A stretch of DNA of 23,806 bases from an uncultured Eubacteriales bacterium (GTDB taxonomy: Bacteria; Bacillota; Clostridia; Christensenellales; Pumilibacteraceae). Positions 7,769 to 15,672 of the stretch are shown here, one piece after another. The number at the start of each line of letters is the position of its first letter. Within the stretch, counting starts at the first letter, position 1. The notes under the pieces were generated by a model. That model was not told the origin of the DNA. It was given only the letters and a program-made list of their open reading frames with translations, and did not search any database. The stretch covers positions 1-23,806 of the forward strand of contig UQSP01000033.1 in assembly GCA_900543755.1 (NCBI GenBank), read 5' to 3'. The position numbers and the translations under genes are program-made.

Positions 7769-7798
7769 ATTATAAATGCGTAAAGGATAGTTTTTCAA
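7769..7798 (-). promoter_or_regulatory. Sigma-A type promoter for the Gfo/Idh operon
   Basis: On the - strand TTGAAA (7793-7798) and a perfect TATAAT (7769-7774) are 18 bases apart. Transcription would start near 7762, giving a leader of about 84 bases. ATGGC occurs at 7808-7812 and again at 7830-7834 (read on +), 22 bp apart and just upstream of the -35 element, the usual geometry for an AraC-type activator. Confidence 0.65.
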
Positions 7799-7880
7799 TG
7801 TTATTCCATGGCGATTTTTTTAACTTTTTATGGCATAGGGTCTTAAAATACAGCTATAATTTAATTTTTGATGCAAATAT

Positions 7881-7909
7881 TTGACCTTAAGCCCGACAAG
7901 TGGTACAAT
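7881..7909 (+). promoter_or_regulatory. Extended -10 promoter for araC-type gene 1
   Basis: TTGACC (7881-7886), a spacer of exactly 17 bases and TACAAT (7904-7909), preceded by TG at 7901-7902 as in an extended -10. The expected start point is about 7916-7917, which coincides with the ATG of the AraC gene, so the transcript should be leaderless. Confidence 0.72.
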
Positions 7910-7916
7910 GAACGCA

Positions 7917-8792
7917 ATGAAGAAATATCATTTGGACAACTTTTTCATAGATTCGCCCAAAATTTACGGTAACGTATCGTTGTATCAGATAGGCGCGTTA
8001 CATTGCAATGCCGATACCGTGATAAACACTCACCGTCAGGGCAACTACTTTGAGCTTACCGTCATAACGGACGGCAAAGGCTTTATCAGCGCGGACGGAA
8101 AGGCTACAGCAGTGAAAAAAAACGACATATTCGTTTCCTACCCTTTCGAAACTCACAAAATTCAGCCCGACCCCGACGACCCGATATTCTTTCATTATCT
8201 GGCGTTTTCGGTTTCCGACCCCGAAACGGGCGGAATGCTTCAGCGTATCGCTCACGAATACTCCTCCGCCTCCGAAAGAGTACTGCAAAGCGAACCGCTT
8301 TCCGCCGCCCTTGCCGCAGCAATAAACGAATTTTCTTCCGACATGGTTTTAAGCCGCGAATACCGCACGGCTCTGCTTACCGAAATAACGGTACTGCTCA
8401 TCCGCGGATTTTCCGCGCGTAATACTCGTTACCGTAAGCCCGACAGAAACGAAGAATTCGTCTACCAGATAATGAATCATATCAACACGCACATTCTTTC
8501 GATGCGTTCACTTTTTGAGCTGTGCGACGCTTTCGGATACGAATACTCGCGGATTTCAAAAATTTTTTCCTCCGTCACGGGAAAAACTTTGGAAAGCTAT
8601 TTTCGCGCGCGCCGTTTTCAAACCGCCCTTTCTCTTCTCAACGAAAACCTTAAAGTCGGAGAAGTCGCGTATATGCTTAACTATTCATCCGTGTACTCGT
8701 TTTCCAAAGCGTTTAAGCAATACTTCGGCTTCAGTCCCAAACAAAGTAAGTCTGCAAATTCCCGTTCGGAAGCCCGACAGCGTCCCATGTAA
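7917..8792 (+). CDS. AraC family transcriptional regulator 1
   Basis: A 291-residue regulator with an N-terminal cupin-like sensor half (about 10-120, with HRQGNYFELTVITDGKGF) and a C-terminal double helix-turn-helix. The first helix pair is around SLFELCDAFGYEYSRISKIF, the second around VGEVAYMLNYSSVYSFSKAF, then QYFGFSPKQS, all typical of AraC/XylS proteins. The reading frame stays open upstream to TTG 7881, but that codon is the -35 box of a strong promoter. ATG 7908 overlaps the -10 box, so ATG 7917 is the likely start even though no Shine-Dalgarno precedes it. It is divergent from the Gfo/Idh operon, and the 238-base region between holds both promoters. It probably activates that operon and perhaps the glycan operon in response to an intracellular sugar. 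Confidence 0.88.
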   Translation: MKKYHLDNFFIDSPKIYGNVSLYQIGALHCNADTVINTHRQGNYFELTVITDGKGFISADGKATAVKKNDIFVSYPFETHKIQPDPDDPIFFHYLAFSVSDPETGGMLQRIAHEYSSASERVLQSEPLSAALAAAINEFSSDMVLSREYRTALLTEITVLLIRGFSARNTRYRKPDRNEEFVYQIMNHINTHILSMRSLFELCDAFGYEYSRISKIFSSVTGKTLESYFRARRFQTALSLLNENLKVGEVAYMLNYSSVYSFSKAFKQYFGFSPKQSKSANSRSEARQRPM

Positions 8793-8804
8793 TTCAGCCG
8801 AAAA

Positions 8805-8881
8805 AAACGCATTAAAACAAAGCTTACTTTCGGGACAGATATGGCAGCAAAGCTTATCTGCCCTCGGATAAAAATGCGTTT
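8805..8881 (+). other. Possible structured 3' UTR of AraC gene 1
   Basis: AAACGCATT (8805-8813) pairs perfectly with AATGCGTTT (8873-8881). Inside it GGGACAGAT (about 8833-8841) can pair with ATCTGCCC (about 8855-8862) with one bulge. CAAAGCTTA occurs twice within it. This may only be an mRNA 3' stem; no known RNA family is recognised. Confidence 0.3.
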
Positions 8882-8921
8882 AAGGCACAGCGGTAAAGCA
8901 AAATGCGAAAAATGTATAAAT

Positions 8922-8964
8922 AAAAAACACCGTTTACGCATTCAGCGCATTCGGTGCTTTTTTT
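8922..8964. terminator. Bidirectional terminator between convergent operons
   Basis: A run of A (8922-8927), CACCG (8928-8932), an imperfect inner stem with an internal loop, then CGGTG (8952-8956) and a run of seven T (8958-8964). On either strand the stem is followed by a U-run. It can therefore end AraC gene 1 from the left and the long glycan operon from the right. Confidence 0.75.
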
Positions 8965-9001
8965 ATTTAACTCGATACAAGCTGTGTACTTAACTGTTTT
9001 A

Positions 9002-9056
9002 CGCTTATTTTTTCCGCGCAAACGGACTGTTTTTTGCCGTCAGCGCGGAAAAAGCG
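9002..9056 (-). terminator. Strong hairpin after the giant lipoprotein gene
   Basis: TTTTTCCGCGC (9009-9019) pairs perfectly with GCGCGGAAAAA (9043-9053). The outer bases CGCTT/AAGCG and an inner ACGG/CCGT pair can extend it. It starts 28 bases beyond the stop of the giant gene. No T-run follows it on the - strand, so it may be an mRNA-stabilising 3' stem, with real termination at 8922-8964. Confidence 0.5.
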
Positions 9057-9083
9057 TTAAGGAGTAAAAAAGCCGTAAGTTCG

Positions 9084-12000
9084 TCAAGCCGTGAAAGCGG
9101 CGATAGTGTCCGCGTCCGTTGTGCAATCGAAATCGAATATTGCCGCGCCGCCGTTCTTGACCACTCTTAAACCCATGGTATATGTTGCGCCGTCGGTAAA
9201 GAAGCCGTATGTTTCTGCACTCAGCTTTTCGTAAAGTGCGGTATTGGAAGTTTCGCTGATAATAACCGCCGTTTCGCCTACGGTTATCCTTATCTCTGCC
9301 GCGTTTATAAGCACTTTAAGCGTTGCCGATTCGTAACCTTTTGGATACGCGCCGTTTAACAGTCCTGTGTCGTCCACAATATCCCACGGCTCGCCGAGAA
9401 TACGCAGTTTAATAGCGCCGTCCTCGCCTTCTTTCGCCACGTCCTCGGTAAGGGAAACATAAAGGTGACTTGTGCCCGCAGAAGACTTAAAAATAAGTCC
9501 TGTCGAAGCCCATGCGTCGTATGTCGTGTCAAGGTTGTTAACGCTTACGGTACCCATTATCGGGGAGCCGGACTTAGCCGCAAAATATTTTGAAACGTTG
9601 TTGGCTTCCGCAGGCGGAGTCAAAGTATCCGCCACCGCGTCGTAAGTCCAGTCGCCGGCGTCGACCTTGGCGTTTCTGAACGCTGCTTCCACCGTCTGAG
9701 CACTGCCCTCGGCAGGGACTGTTACGGTTGCGCGCTTACTCATAAACTGCGGATGCGAGAACGTGAGATTGTATTCTCCCACGCCCAAAGGAAGAGCAAA
9801 GCTGCCGTCTTCTTTCACCGCGCCGTTAAACGAAAGCGCGCTGCCGTCGACGGTAATAACGGTATCGCCGAGTTTCACGGAAGCATCTGCCGCGAATATG
9901 TTCTGCTTTTTAACGCTGCCCGACACGGTAAACTGCGCGGAGATTTCTTCGGCGTCGGTCGAGTAACTCCACTGCGAAAAGACTGCTACCGTACCGTCGC
10001 AAGTGCCTAGACCGAATCTGTATGCCTCACCCGCGGTAAGGTATTCCGAAAGCGAAGTTGCGGGAGTACCCCAATGGTTGACCGTCTGCGCGATATCGAA
10101 GCTTTCAACGGGAGCGTCGTTTATCATCACATAGAAAGTTCCGTTATAAAGCGTAAGGGTTATCTTTGCGGTTTTAACGCTGCCGCCGCGGTCGACAAAC
10201 GGGTCGGCAAGCGACCCAAGCTCGGCATATCCGTTCTGAGTGTTAAGATACAGATCGTATCCTTTTGTATTTTTGCGGACAAGCACACGCACGGGAAACT
10301 GTTTGCCGTCGTCGCGCACAGATATTCCCGCCGCCTTCCAGTCCTCAGTGATTTCGTCGACGTACACGCTGACCGTGAATGACGAGGCGGAGGCGAAATA
10401 TCTGTCCGAAGTGGGTTCGTTGACGTTGCTGAGTTTTTGTGTGGTTTCGTCAAACGCCCAGTTTGTCATATCGGTAACCGCCGCCAAAGCAAAAGCGATA
10501 TTGACCGGGTTTGAAGAAGACGTATCCGCGCCATTGACGGTAACGGGCATATATGCGGGATTTTCCGCACGCACGGAATAAACGCCTTCGGGAAGGAAAA
10601 CCGAGAATTTTCCGTCCGCGCTTACCGCGTTTTCGATAACCGTTTCTTTTTCTCCGTCGCTGAAAGTAAGCACGGTTGCAGTTAAGTCGCCGTTGACATA
10701 AAATAATCCGCTTACCGTGCCGCTTATTTCATAGGCAAGATCAATCGCAACTGTTACATACTTTTCTTCCGCCCTGAAAGAGGCGTAAATTCTGCCGTCC
10801 TTTTCCTCAGAAACAAGCGCTTTACCGTTTGCTTTGAATATTACCTTCTGTCCGCTTGCCGACGGCATCGATACGGTGACGGTATCGCCCAGATTTACCG
10901 CCCCGTCGGTAATTTCGTTTCCGTCCTTTTCAAGCGTAACGCCTTCGGGAACAGTCACCGTAGCGGCAAGGTAACTACTTAAAGCAGACTTCGAATAATC
11001 GTAGCTCCAATCGACGAAGGTATTGCTTCTTTCCGCGAACAGTCCAAGTTTAACATTGCCCGCGGTTCCCACGCAATCCTTGACCGTAATGCCGTTCATG
11101 ACGGTATTTTCGTCGATGGAGAACGCAAGTTCGCCGTTGAAGAACACGAAATAAATTCCGCCGTTGTACACTAGCGTCATGTCAAGCGAAAGGTCGTTAT
11201 TTTCCCCGAAAGGCTTTTGCCGAATATCGCTGTCCTCTTCAAAATTGTATTGAGAATATGCGTAAGGCACGCCGTTCTTTTCTTCGTGCAGCAGCATAAA
11301 GTCGAAAACCGAGCCTATGTCTCCGTTCCTTCTTATGGCAAACTTCATGTAATGATCGCTGTCAGTACCCACGATAAAACCGACTGCCGGCCACTGCGAG
11401 GAAAGCATATCCCTGACTTCCGCTTTAAGTACGAACGAATCGCCGTAAGCTGTTTCTGCGCCCGTCAGCCAGCCTCCGTAGAACTGAGGATTGTTTTCGC
11501 TCTTGTATACGGATGTGCGCTCGCTGTAAACAAAGGTACCGCCGAAAAGCCCCTCGCCTAAAAGCGGACGGTCAAGCACCGCCGTCATTCCGTCGGCAAC
11601 TCCGTCTGCAATCGTAAAGCTTACCTCAGTTGCGGCGAAAGCGTCGCAGATCGCGGTCATGGTGTATTCGCCGTCGCCCAGTTCCGCGGTAAAAGAGCCG
11701 TCGGCAGAGGCGTTGCCGCTGTAAACCGCGCCGACCGAGTCGTAAACCGTAACGGTAACGATGGAGAAATCGGTTATGGCATTCGCGTAGCGTTCGTCCA
11801 TAACTACGTTACCCGAGTGAATTTTGAGATTTTTGACATAAGAAATTTTCAAAAGACTGTTTTTCAACGCAGGATAGCAACTTGCAACGGTAACGCCGTC
11901 CGCCGTGTTTAACGCAACAGGTTCTCCGTCGAGCGTCACTGAAGCGACGCTGTAAGGCGCCGTAGCATTAACGGTAACGGTCATAAGGGCGTTACGCGTT

Positions 12001-15000
12001 ACCACATAAGTGTCGCCAACAGGCTTGCCGCCTTCTATCGTCACCTCGCCGGCAGTCGCATCCGAAATCACGGTCACCGAAGAAACGGGAGTCAGCGTAT
12101 CGATTTCGCTTACCTTTTCGGTGTAGAAGTAATCGGTGAATTCTCCCTTGACGCCCACGTTTATAAGTCCCGTCTTCAAAGGTAAGTCGAAGAACGTTTT
12201 ATTGGTTATGAAGCCGTTGCTTTCGCCGTAAGAACACATCAGAATGCCGTTCATGTAAAGGTTGAGCACGCCGTCCTTATATGCTGCGCTTAACGTAACC
12301 TTGTTTTCCGCGTCAAACGCAACGGGATAATAACCCTCAACCGCATAAGTCGCGTTTACACTGTGCCTGATAAACAAAGCCTTATACTCTCCTGCTCCGT
12401 TATCATGCCACACCACCCATGCGTATCTGCCGTTGTCGTTGGAGAACACAAGTCCGGCGTTGGGCCAATCTTCTATAAGCAGATTGGGTTTTACTACATC
12501 CGTTTGCGCAACGAAAGCGTCGCCTTCGCCCATAAAGTAAACGTTTGACTCGCCCGCGCCGCTGCTGTAACCCGTAAGTTTACCCTGAGAATCCACGGTA
12601 TAACGGTCGGAAGAACCCAAAGTTTCGTCCACGGCGGAAAGAGTGAACGTCACCTCCGAAAGAGACCCTCCATCGCCGACGGTAAATTCAATCGGCGTGC
12701 TTGAAAATTTGGGGTTAACCGCGCGCAGACTGTAGGAACCATAGGGAAGCGATACCGTAAAGTTTCCTGACGAATCGACGGCGCCCGTAAACTCGAGCGT
12801 ATAGTTGTCGCTGACGAAATAAAGAGTCGTGGCGGTAAAATCGCATTGCGCGTCGCCGAATTTTTCGTCAAGTTCCACTTTGCCGATAACGGAAACGGTA
12901 TCTTCGATGTAAACGGTTTTTACACTGCCGCTCATCGAAGCCGTAAACGAACATTCTCCGCCGACATCAAGCACGAAAGACTTGCCGCCGAAAGACGCAA
13001 CGATAACTTTTTCGCTTTCGTTGACTACTTTAAAGGTCTTGCCGTAAAGAATTTCATTTTCCGCACCCGTTCCTTTAATCGTAACGTAATCAGAGCTTCC
13101 GTCGTCGGAAGTCAAAGAAACCGTTTCGTAAAGGTAATCTTTTATAATTTCCTGCGCCGCATCTCCCGTAGTGATTGAATAATCGGAAAATTCAAGTTTA
13201 CATTCCTGTGACTGGCAGACAGTAAACGCGTAAGCAACCATTTGCGCAAGACGCCTGTCTTCCAGCCTTATCAGCTCTTTATATTCTCCGCCGTCATTAT
13301 AGTACACGGCAACCACCGATCCGCTTTTCAGATATCGGAAAGAAAGAACCTCCGGATTTTCGTTTGCGCGCAAGCTGTAACTTACGGGCACACTTAAATT
13401 ATAAGCGGCGTTTTGGTTGTTCCAGCCGCCGTAAGGACTTATACGCAGTCCTTCGTTGAATACAAACACATCGAAACTTTCTTTTCCGTCCGTAAAGGAA
13501 ATTCCCATACAAGGCTGGGCCTCGTAAGGTGCGGCCGTTATCTCGGTGCGGTTGCTGACGGTAAAGTCCAGCACCGCGCTGTCCGTAACCGTATCGGTAA
13601 AGAAAGCTTTACTGGCGTTGCTTTTTTGTAACGCAACGACCGAGCAGTCGTCTTCGCCCGTCATATCCCAATTTAAGACAGATGAATTGTACTGAACTCC
13701 GTCAATCGTAACGCTGCCGCCAACCACGTTGCGTTCGAGCACCAGGTCGGGCATCTGAACGCTTGCCGCTTCACCCGTGACCGCGATTTCGGTTACGCCC
13801 TTTCTGTAGCCTTCCGCGACGACAAAAAGAGTATAATTTCCGTCGGACGTAAATGTGCGGCCGCCTATTTCGTAAACGCCCTCAGCGGGCAACACAAAGT
13901 TATACGAACCGTTGGAAGTGGTTTTGCTCTTGTAATAAATTCGGCTGTCCGAAGAAGTAAGCAGTAAATCCGCATCCGTTACGCTTTTGCCGTCGATACT
14001 TTTTACTTTACCGGCAACTCTTGCCGTGTAATCGCCGAAACGCGTAAACTCCGCCTCGACGGTAACATCGGAAGTTATGTCGGACAGCACCAGTACGCCT
14101 TCCTTCATATTTGCCACGGCGTATTCGTATATGTCTTCTCCGTTAACGGTTATGGAGGTAAGCACGTATCCTGAAGAAGGCTGAATCTTTAGAGTAAGCG
14201 ACTGACCGTGAATAAGCGCACCCTGCTCCGACGTGACCGTTCCGCCCGAAATGCTTCCCGGTACGTTTACCTTGTATGCGTACTGCGCGATAAGGGCGTC
14301 AAGCTCATTCTCCCGTCCCGTATAATCCTCACCGGAATACTCTATGAATTCGGCAACCGCGGACAGCGTATAAAGACCCGGGCACGTCTCGCCCGCAAGA
14401 AAATCCACACGTTTGCAAAGCACAAGTTTGCCGTCAATTATGTAATAATAGTTTGCGCCGTCCTTAATACACGTCAACGTGACGTAATCCTCAGCCGCGT
14501 CGAAACCGTCGGGTCGGGCATAACTTCCCTCGTAAGCGTCATCCCAGCCGGTGTATTTGGAAAGGGTATGGTATCCGATTGCAGAAGCGCCGCCCAAAAG
14601 ATTACTGCCGTTTATGTAGAACGCGACAAACTCTTTTTCGTCCGTCATGTTGCACACGCCCGCGGAGGGATGTGCATCCACTACTCCGCTTGCGTGCTCG
14701 GCACCGCCCTTAAGCTTCATCTTGGCGGTAAAAGCGTACTTATCGGAATACACGTCGCTGAAGAATATCGCCTGCTCGTCGGGGCCGTCGGACACGATCG
14801 CGCCGCCGTTAAGGTCGGGAAGAATCCAGCCGTCCGACTTTGCGTAGCCGTTGCCCGCGTTGCCGAGTATTGCGTCTTCCGCGTCGGCGTTTATGTAACC
14901 GGTTCCGTCAAAACGCGCACCCGAAGTGGGACGGTACTCGTTGCGTTCGAGGTTCTCTTGGTAAGTCAAATTGTAATTCCAACCCACGTCGGGGTATTCG

Positions 15001-15665
15001 AACAGCGGACGAAGCCATGCGTTCTCACCGGCGTCGGATGCGGACTTGACGTATCGATAAGAAGGAATTATCCTGACGTATTCGGGTAATCCTTCATTTG
15101 TGTCTATGTTAAGCGCGTCCCAGCTGACGAACAGCTCGCTGGTCATCTCGTTTGCCTGACCGCTTAATATGTCGCCGTTGACAGATGACGCCGCGTCAAA
15201 GCGGGTCTGGTTGCGCGACGCCTTGTCGAATGCGTCCACGTAGAAATTGAAAGAACGCATTGCGTGCGCGTCGCGCACAAAGGGCCCTTTTATGTTGAAC
15301 CAGAAAGCGGAATTGGCAGGATTAGCCGTACTTGCGGAAAAATTGAAACGCGCGCTGTAAGTAAGATATTCGTCTTTTACGACAGCGCCGACATACAGTC
15401 CCTTTTCGGTAAATACCGTCGTGTATCTCATTTCCACGCCCTTCTGAACGTGAGTCAGATACTTCTTCCCCGTCCAGCGGCTTTCGTCAAGCACGCCGTC
15501 GATTTTCATGTCGGAATCGATTTCGTCGGTGAACTCTTTAACGTATTTCCAGTCGTATTGCGTTTCAAGCTCGTATTTTTTGCCGCCGCATGCGGTAAGC
15601 GCAGCCGAAGCGAGCAATACGCACACAAGCGCAATAAGACAAAAGAATTTTCTTTTCACTTTCAT
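9084..15665 (-). CDS. Giant multi-module surface lipoprotein (2193 aa), probable glycan-binding protein
   Basis: A lipoprotein signal peptide with lipobox ALTAC (Cys26) anchors it outside the membrane. Residues about 35-245 look like a family-9-like carbohydrate-binding domain (KIDGVLDESRW). The rest alternates three beta-rich module types, identified by eye. Concanavalin/LamG-like modules lie at about 260-455, 640-830, 1015-1185, 1365-1560, 1730-1908 and 2000-2193. Bacterial beta-repeat modules are near 462-540, 842-920, 1190-1278 and 1567-1640. Carboxypeptidase-regulatory-like modules lie near 541-630, 920-1015, 1278-1365, 1643-1728 and 1910-1998. The last share a GxFxxxLPxGxYxxxxxxPxF theme. 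No glycosidase catalytic motif was seen. It starts 7 bases after the GH43-like gene; AAGGAGG overlaps that gene's TAA. ATG 15665 is only 2 bases from GGAGG, whereas GTG 15659 (codon 3) is 8 bases away and may be the true start. Role inferred: holding a polysaccharide at the cell surface. Confidence 0.85.
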   Translation of the reverse strand: MKVKRKFFCLIALVCVLLASAALTACGGKKYELETQYDWKYVKEFTDEIDSDMKIDGVLDESRWTGKKYLTHVQKGVEMRYTTVFTEKGLYVGAVVKDEYLTYSARFNFSASTANPANSAFWFNIKGPFVRDAHAMRSFNFYVDAFDKASRNQTRFDAASSVNGDILSGQANEMTSELFVSWDALNIDTNEGLPEYVRIIPSYRYVKSASDAGENAWLRPLFEYPDVGWNYNLTYQENLERNEYRPTSGARFDGTGYINADAEDAILGNAGNGYAKSDGWILPDLNGGAIVSDGPDEQAIFFSDVYSDKYAFTAKMKLKGGAEHASGVVDAHPSAGVCNMTDEKEFVAFYINGSNLLGGASAIGYHTLSKYTGWDDAYEGSYARPDGFDAAEDYVTLTCIKDGANYYYIIDGKLVLCKRVDFLAGETCPGLYTLSAVAEFIEYSGEDYTGRENELDALIAQYAYKVNVPGSISGGTVTSEQGALIHGQSLTLKIQPSSGYVLTSITVNGEDIYEYAVANMKEGVLVLSDITSDVTVEAEFTRFGDYTARVAGKVKSIDGKSVTDADLLLTSSDSRIYYKSKTTSNGSYNFVLPAEGVYEIGGRTFTSDGNYTLFVVAEGYRKGVTEIAVTGEAASVQMPDLVLERNVVGGSVTIDGVQYNSSVLNWDMTGEDDCSVVALQKSNASKAFFTDTVTDSAVLDFTVSNRTEITAAPYEAQPCMGISFTDGKESFDVFVFNEGLRISPYGGWNNQNAAYNLSVPVSYSLRANENPEVLSFRYLKSGSVVAVYYNDGGEYKELIRLEDRRLAQMVAYAFTVCQSQECKLEFSDYSITTGDAAQEIIKDYLYETVSLTSDDGSSDYVTIKGTGAENEILYGKTFKVVNESEKVIVASFGGKSFVLDVGGECSFTASMSGSVKTVYIEDTVSVIGKVELDEKFGDAQCDFTATTLYFVSDNYTLEFTGAVDSSGNFTVSLPYGSYSLRAVNPKFSSTPIEFTVGDGGSLSEVTFTLSAVDETLGSSDRYTVDSQGKLTGYSSGAGESNVYFMGEGDAFVAQTDVVKPNLLIEDWPNAGLVFSNDNGRYAWVVWHDNGAGEYKALFIRHSVNATYAVEGYYPVAFDAENKVTLSAAYKDGVLNLYMNGILMCSYGESNGFITNKTFFDLPLKTGLINVGVKGEFTDYFYTEKVSEIDTLTPVSSVTVISDATAGEVTIEGGKPVGDTYVVTRNALMTVTVNATAPYSVASVTLDGEPVALNTADGVTVASCYPALKNSLLKISYVKNLKIHSGNVVMDERYANAITDFSIVTVTVYDSVGAVYSGNASADGSFTAELGDGEYTMTAICDAFAATEVSFTIADGVADGMTAVLDRPLLGEGLFGGTFVYSERTSVYKSENNPQFYGGWLTGAETAYGDSFVLKAEVRDMLSSQWPAVGFIVGTDSDHYMKFAIRRNGDIGSVFDFMLLHEEKNGVPYAYSQYNFEEDSDIRQKPFGENNDLSLDMTLVYNGGIYFVFFNGELAFSIDENTVMNGITVKDCVGTAGNVKLGLFAERSNTFVDWSYDYSKSALSSYLAATVTVPEGVTLEKDGNEITDGAVNLGDTVTVSMPSASGQKVIFKANGKALVSEEKDGRIYASFRAEEKYVTVAIDLAYEISGTVSGLFYVNGDLTATVLTFSDGEKETVIENAVSADGKFSVFLPEGVYSVRAENPAYMPVTVNGADTSSSNPVNIAFALAAVTDMTNWAFDETTQKLSNVNEPTSDRYFASASSFTVSVYVDEITEDWKAAGISVRDDGKQFPVRVLVRKNTKGYDLYLNTQNGYAELGSLADPFVDRGGSVKTAKITLTLYNGTFYVMINDAPVESFDIAQTVNHWGTPATSLSEYLTAGEAYRFGLGTCDGTVAVFSQWSYSTDAEEISAQFTVSGSVKKQNIFAADASVKLGDTVITVDGSALSFNGAVKEDGSFALPLGVGEYNLTFSHPQFMSKRATVTVPAEGSAQTVEAAFRNAKVDAGDWTYDAVADTLTPPAEANNVSKYFAAKSGSPIMGTVSVNNLDTTYDAWASTGLIFKSSAGTSHLYVSLTEDVAKEGEDGAIKLRILGEPWDIVDDTGLLNGAYPKGYESATLKVLINAAEIRITVGETAVIISETSNTALYEKLSAETYGFFTDGATYTMGLRVVKNGGAAIFDFDCTTDADTIAAFTA

Positions 15666-15672
15666 TTCCTCC

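Noticed and set aside
14208..15089. Long + strand open frame (293 codons) opposite the giant lipoprotein
   Set aside because: Shadow frame caused by skewed codon use; its translation has no recognisable domain.
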